From assembly GCA_013335845.1 (NCBI GenBank), contig JAAXUU010000007.1:1-14800 (forward strand): 14,800 bases of DNA. The letters run 5' to 3'. This stretch comes from Actinomycetota bacterium. Its GTDB lineage: Bacteria > Actinomycetota > Coriobacteriia > Coriobacteriales > RUG844. The translations under genes and the position numbers were made by a program. Under the pieces are notes generated by a model. The model did no database searches and was not told the DNA's origin. It worked only from the letters and a program-made list of their open reading frames with translations. Of this stretch, positions 12,369 to 14,800 are shown piece by piece (positions within the stretch are counted from its first letter, which is position 1; the number at the start of each line of letters is the position of its first letter).

Positions 12369-14722
12369 TACTGGTCCTCTCTCTTGAATTTGGTCCAAAC
12401 TTCCTGCATATCGGTGTCGTAGCTTTCCTTTATCGGCTTGATGTTGGCGATCATGCACTTGAAGGGAGCGCCGAAACCAAGCTTGCCGAAGTGGAAGTTG
12501 GGAACAAGATTGTTGACATTCGAGCGGAAGGTGCCGTAGAGGTTGGGCTCATCCGGATCATCCTCAGGGAACCACCAACCGTGCTGACAGTGCAGGGTGT
12601 TCTCATCGACGATTGCAGAAACCTTCGCCTTCATCTTGCAGGAACCGAACTGATTCCAGACCTCACACCACTGCCCATCGGCGATACCGAGTTCCGCTGC
12701 ACGCTTAGGATTGATCTCTACCAATGGATCGGGGTTGAGTTCACGGCAGAATGGGATCTGACGGTTCTCGGAGTGGAAGAACGCGAACGTCCTAGCACCG
12801 GTCGTCAAGACGAATGGATAATCCTTCATGAGTTCAGGAGTCTGAACCGGGCTGTATGCCGGCTCCTCGTAGTAAGGCAGAGGATCCTCGCCGAACTGCT
12901 GGAAGATCGTCGAGTAAAGCTCGACGCGCCCACTGGGGGTGTTGAAACCAAGCTGCCCGTCAGGACGCAGGCGACCTGTCTCGTACTTGTAGTAATCGCA
13001 ACCGCTGAGAACATAGACTTCTTTGGCAACATCCTTGAAGTGATGCTTCTTGAAGAGGCGGAGATGATCGATGAAGTCATAGACGTCATTGTAATCTTTC
13101 CACATGTGCGGGTTGAGGCGCTTGCCGACTTCGAGACAGGTCTCCATGTCGGTCTTGCACTCTCCGACGCTCAACGCCTTGTTCATGAAACCGGTTCCTA
13201 CGGGAGTCGCACCATAGTGGGCGAACTCGACGCCGTCTTCCTCGGCAGATGTTGCCAAAGGCAGGAAGATATCGCATGTAGCCTGTGCGGAAGGAGTCAT
13301 GAAGCAGTCGACGGTGAAGCAGAAGTCAAGAGTCTTGACCATCGCATCGTGCCAGCGCTTCGGCTCTGCACTTGTGCAGGACATGAGGTTGTTTCCGGCG
13401 TAGAATCCCATCTTGATCGGATAGGGTTCACCGGTCTCCATCGCCCTCAAGGTCAGGTCGGCATGTGCATTCAAAATCGTATTGGCATAGGCGGGATACT
13501 CGTGAAGACCGATCATCTTGGCAATAAGCTCCTTGCCCAAGCCCTCTTCGAAACCGAAGCCGGACTCGTTCTGGCCGGCGCTGGCATCGCCGAGGATCTG
13601 ACCACCGGGGATGTCGAGGTTTCCGGTGATAGCCATCAGGCAGATAACGCTGTGGCTGAGCTGCATTCCGTTCGCCTTCTGGTCGAAAGCAAGACCCCAT
13701 TGGATGGATGCAGGCGAAGCGTTTGCATACATACGAGCAGCGTTCTTGATCTTGTCGACATCGATGCCGCAGATTTCCGCTGCTTTCTCGGCGGGCATGG
13801 TCTTGACACGTTCAGCCAACTCTTCGAAGCCGTAGCACCAGTACTCGACGAAATCATGGTCGTAGAGATCCTCTTCGATGATGACGTTGAGCATGGCCAT
13901 GGCAAGGGCGGTGTCGGTACCGGGACGCAGGCGCAAGTGATAGTCGGCACGGGTTGAGAGCCAGTTCGCACGTGGGTCGACGACGATCAAACGTGAGCCC
14001 CTGCGCATGAGGTCGCACAGAGCGTGACCGAAGAAACCATCGGGGTTGGAAGCCAGAGGAGCCTTACCCCAAACGACGATGCACTCCGGCACTTCGAATT
14101 TAGGATCGTCGAAACGACCTTCGAGACCACCGGCATAGTCGATTTCAGGATAGGGGCTACCGATGTTGTAGGCAGCAGCTGCCATACGGGGGACGTAGCA
14201 CGCATAACCGGATTGAGTGTAGCAGTAGTTGGGTGAGCACAGCATATAGGTGTGCCAAGGACCGAGTGTACCACCTTCACGACCGGTACCTGCGAAGCAT
14301 ACGATGCTCTCGCGGCCAAACTCGGCAGTGATCTTGCGGTAGTTCTCCTCGATGATATCGATGGCCTCTTCCCAATCGCAACGCTCCCACTTGTCATTCT
14401 GACCGCGGAATTCTTTTGCGCGCTTCATGGGATACGTGATACGGCTTGGGTTGTAGATGTAATCCTTGAGGGTCAGACACCTTACGCAGAGACGACCCTG
14501 TGTGATCGGGTGGTTTTCGTCACCTTCGACTTTTACAAGTTTCCCCTCATCATCGACGTAGAGCTTCAGACCGCAACCTACCGGGTGACACCCCGGAGGA
14601 GACCAGGGCGAGGTGCGTGTCACAGTAAGACCGTCCTCTTCCCACCTCCATGGTTTTCCCAGGTCATTCACGTCTGTTAACGTTGGAAGTGGCACTGCTG
14701 GTACAGCCTTCATTTCTCCCAT
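12368..14722 (-). CDS. Molybdopterin-dependent oxidoreductase catalytic subunit, acetylene-hydratase-like clade
   Basis: A 784-residue catalytic subunit of the DMSO reductase superfamily binding a bis-molybdopterin cofactor. Several blocks recall acetylene hydratase: PGTDTALAMAMLNVIIEEDL (267-286), then YGFEELAERV, ASPASI, and late PSGRVELYS and DPLPYYEEP. The same broad clade includes gut actinobacterial catechol dehydroxylases, but the substrate here is unknown. The likely metal ligand is Cys175 in SPNYCYTQSGYACYVPR (163-179). The N-terminal cluster site is unusual: C45 and C50 (CX4C), then C79 and C82 in GRLCVRC, instead of CX2CX3C plus one Cys. There is no Tat signal, so it is cytoplasmic. 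ATG 14722 is supported by AGGGG 6 bases upstream. Nothing further upstream is visible except 78 bases of leader. Confidence 0.9.
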   Translation of the reverse strand: MGEMKAVPAVPLPTLTDVNDLGKPWRWEEDGLTVTRTSPWSPPGCHPVGCGLKLYVDDEGKLVKVEGDENHPITQGRLCVRCLTLKDYIYNPSRITYPMKRAKEFRGQNDKWERCDWEEAIDIIEENYRKITAEFGRESIVCFAGTGREGGTLGPWHTYMLCSPNYCYTQSGYACYVPRMAAAAYNIGSPYPEIDYAGGLEGRFDDPKFEVPECIVVWGKAPLASNPDGFFGHALCDLMRRGSRLIVVDPRANWLSTRADYHLRLRPGTDTALAMAMLNVIIEEDLYDHDFVEYWCYGFEELAERVKTMPAEKAAEICGIDVDKIKNAARMYANASPASIQWGLAFDQKANGMQLSHSVICLMAITGNLDIPGGQILGDASAGQNESGFGFEEGLGKELIAKMIGLHEYPAYANTILNAHADLTLRAMETGEPYPIKMGFYAGNNLMSCTSAEPKRWHDAMVKTLDFCFTVDCFMTPSAQATCDIFLPLATSAEEDGVEFAHYGATPVGTGFMNKALSVGECKTDMETCLEVGKRLNPHMWKDYNDVYDFIDHLRLFKKHHFKDVAKEVYVLSGCDYYKYETGRLRPDGQLGFNTPSGRVELYSTIFQQFGEDPLPYYEEPAYSPVQTPELMKDYPFVLTTGARTFAFFHSENRQIPFCRELNPDPLVEINPKRAAELGIADGQWCEVWNQFGSCKMKAKVSAIVDENTLHCQHGWWFPEDDPDEPNLYGTFRSNVNNLVPNFHFGKLGFGAPFKCMIANIKPIKESYDTDMQEVWTKFKREDQ

Positions 14723-14800
14723 AACCTACCCCTTTCTTTTCTGTCAGTATCGTTCATGAAAACAGGTACGTGCGTCAATTCGAAGTCGTTACACGTCGAG

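Noticed and set aside
12369..12458. A 30-codon N-terminal extension of the ferredoxin subunit
   Set aside because: It lies wholly inside the catalytic gene. The TAATG overlap and GAGAGG before 12368 fix the start there.
12491..13957. A 488-codon open frame on the plus strand opposite the molybdoenzyme gene
   Set aside because: It is antisense to a gene with clear family motifs. It has no recognisable domain, and the long frame follows from the codon bias of the real gene.
1..14800. CRISPR arrays, phage genes, toxin-antitoxin or other defence systems
   Set aside because: No repeat-spacer pattern, integrase, transposase or defence-family motif was found on either strand.

Overview
The window looks like a chromosomal segment of an anaerobic member of the Coriobacteriia, most likely Eggerthellaceae. 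This is inferred from gene content, not from a marker gene. The supporting features are a Tat-exported FAD reductase of the fumarate-reductase superfamily, a soluble two-gene molybdopterin oxidoreductase resembling acetylene hydratase, and moderate to high GC with strong AGGAGG-type ribosome binding sites. There is no rRNA, tRNA, transposase, phage gene or CRISPR array.

Layout, left to right. Bases 1-583 hold no supportable gene, only inverted repeats and a leader. A Tat lipoprotein FAD reductase (584-2386, +) ends in a hairpin. After a 325-base gap comes a membrane-anchored PAS-PAS-GGDEF-HD-GYP protein (2712-5258, +), which should turn over c-di-GMP in response to an extracytoplasmic signal. 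It converges on a Trm9/ALKBH8-like SAM methyltransferase (5275-6051, -), which diverges across 60 bases from a full-length Elp3 (6112-7947, +). A bidirectional hairpin separates elp3 from an ArsC-type arsenate reductase (8094-8525, -). An SDR oxidoreductase (8744-9529, -) with a strong terminator follows, then an MFS exporter (9720-11006, -), a 62-residue cysteine-rich protein (11096-11284, -) and a SlyD-like prolyl isomerase (11316-11777, -). The right edge is a two-gene operon on the minus strand: the molybdopterin catalytic subunit (12368-14722), coupled by TAATG to a two-cluster ferredoxin subunit (11877-12368).

Two biological themes stand out. The first is anaerobic redox metabolism of unknown substrates. 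The flavin reductase acts outside the membrane and the molybdoenzyme in the cytoplasm, and neither has an adjacent cytochrome or membrane anchor.

The second, and the most unusual, is the Elp3/Trm9-like pair. In eukaryotes Elp3 installs the cm5 group on wobble uridine 34 and Trm9 methylates it to mcm5U. A bacterium carrying both genes back to back, without the other Elongator subunits, may have a minimal mcm5U34-type tRNA modification pathway. That would be distinct from the usual bacterial MnmE/MnmG route. The family assignments rest on motifs recalled and read by eye; no database search was run.
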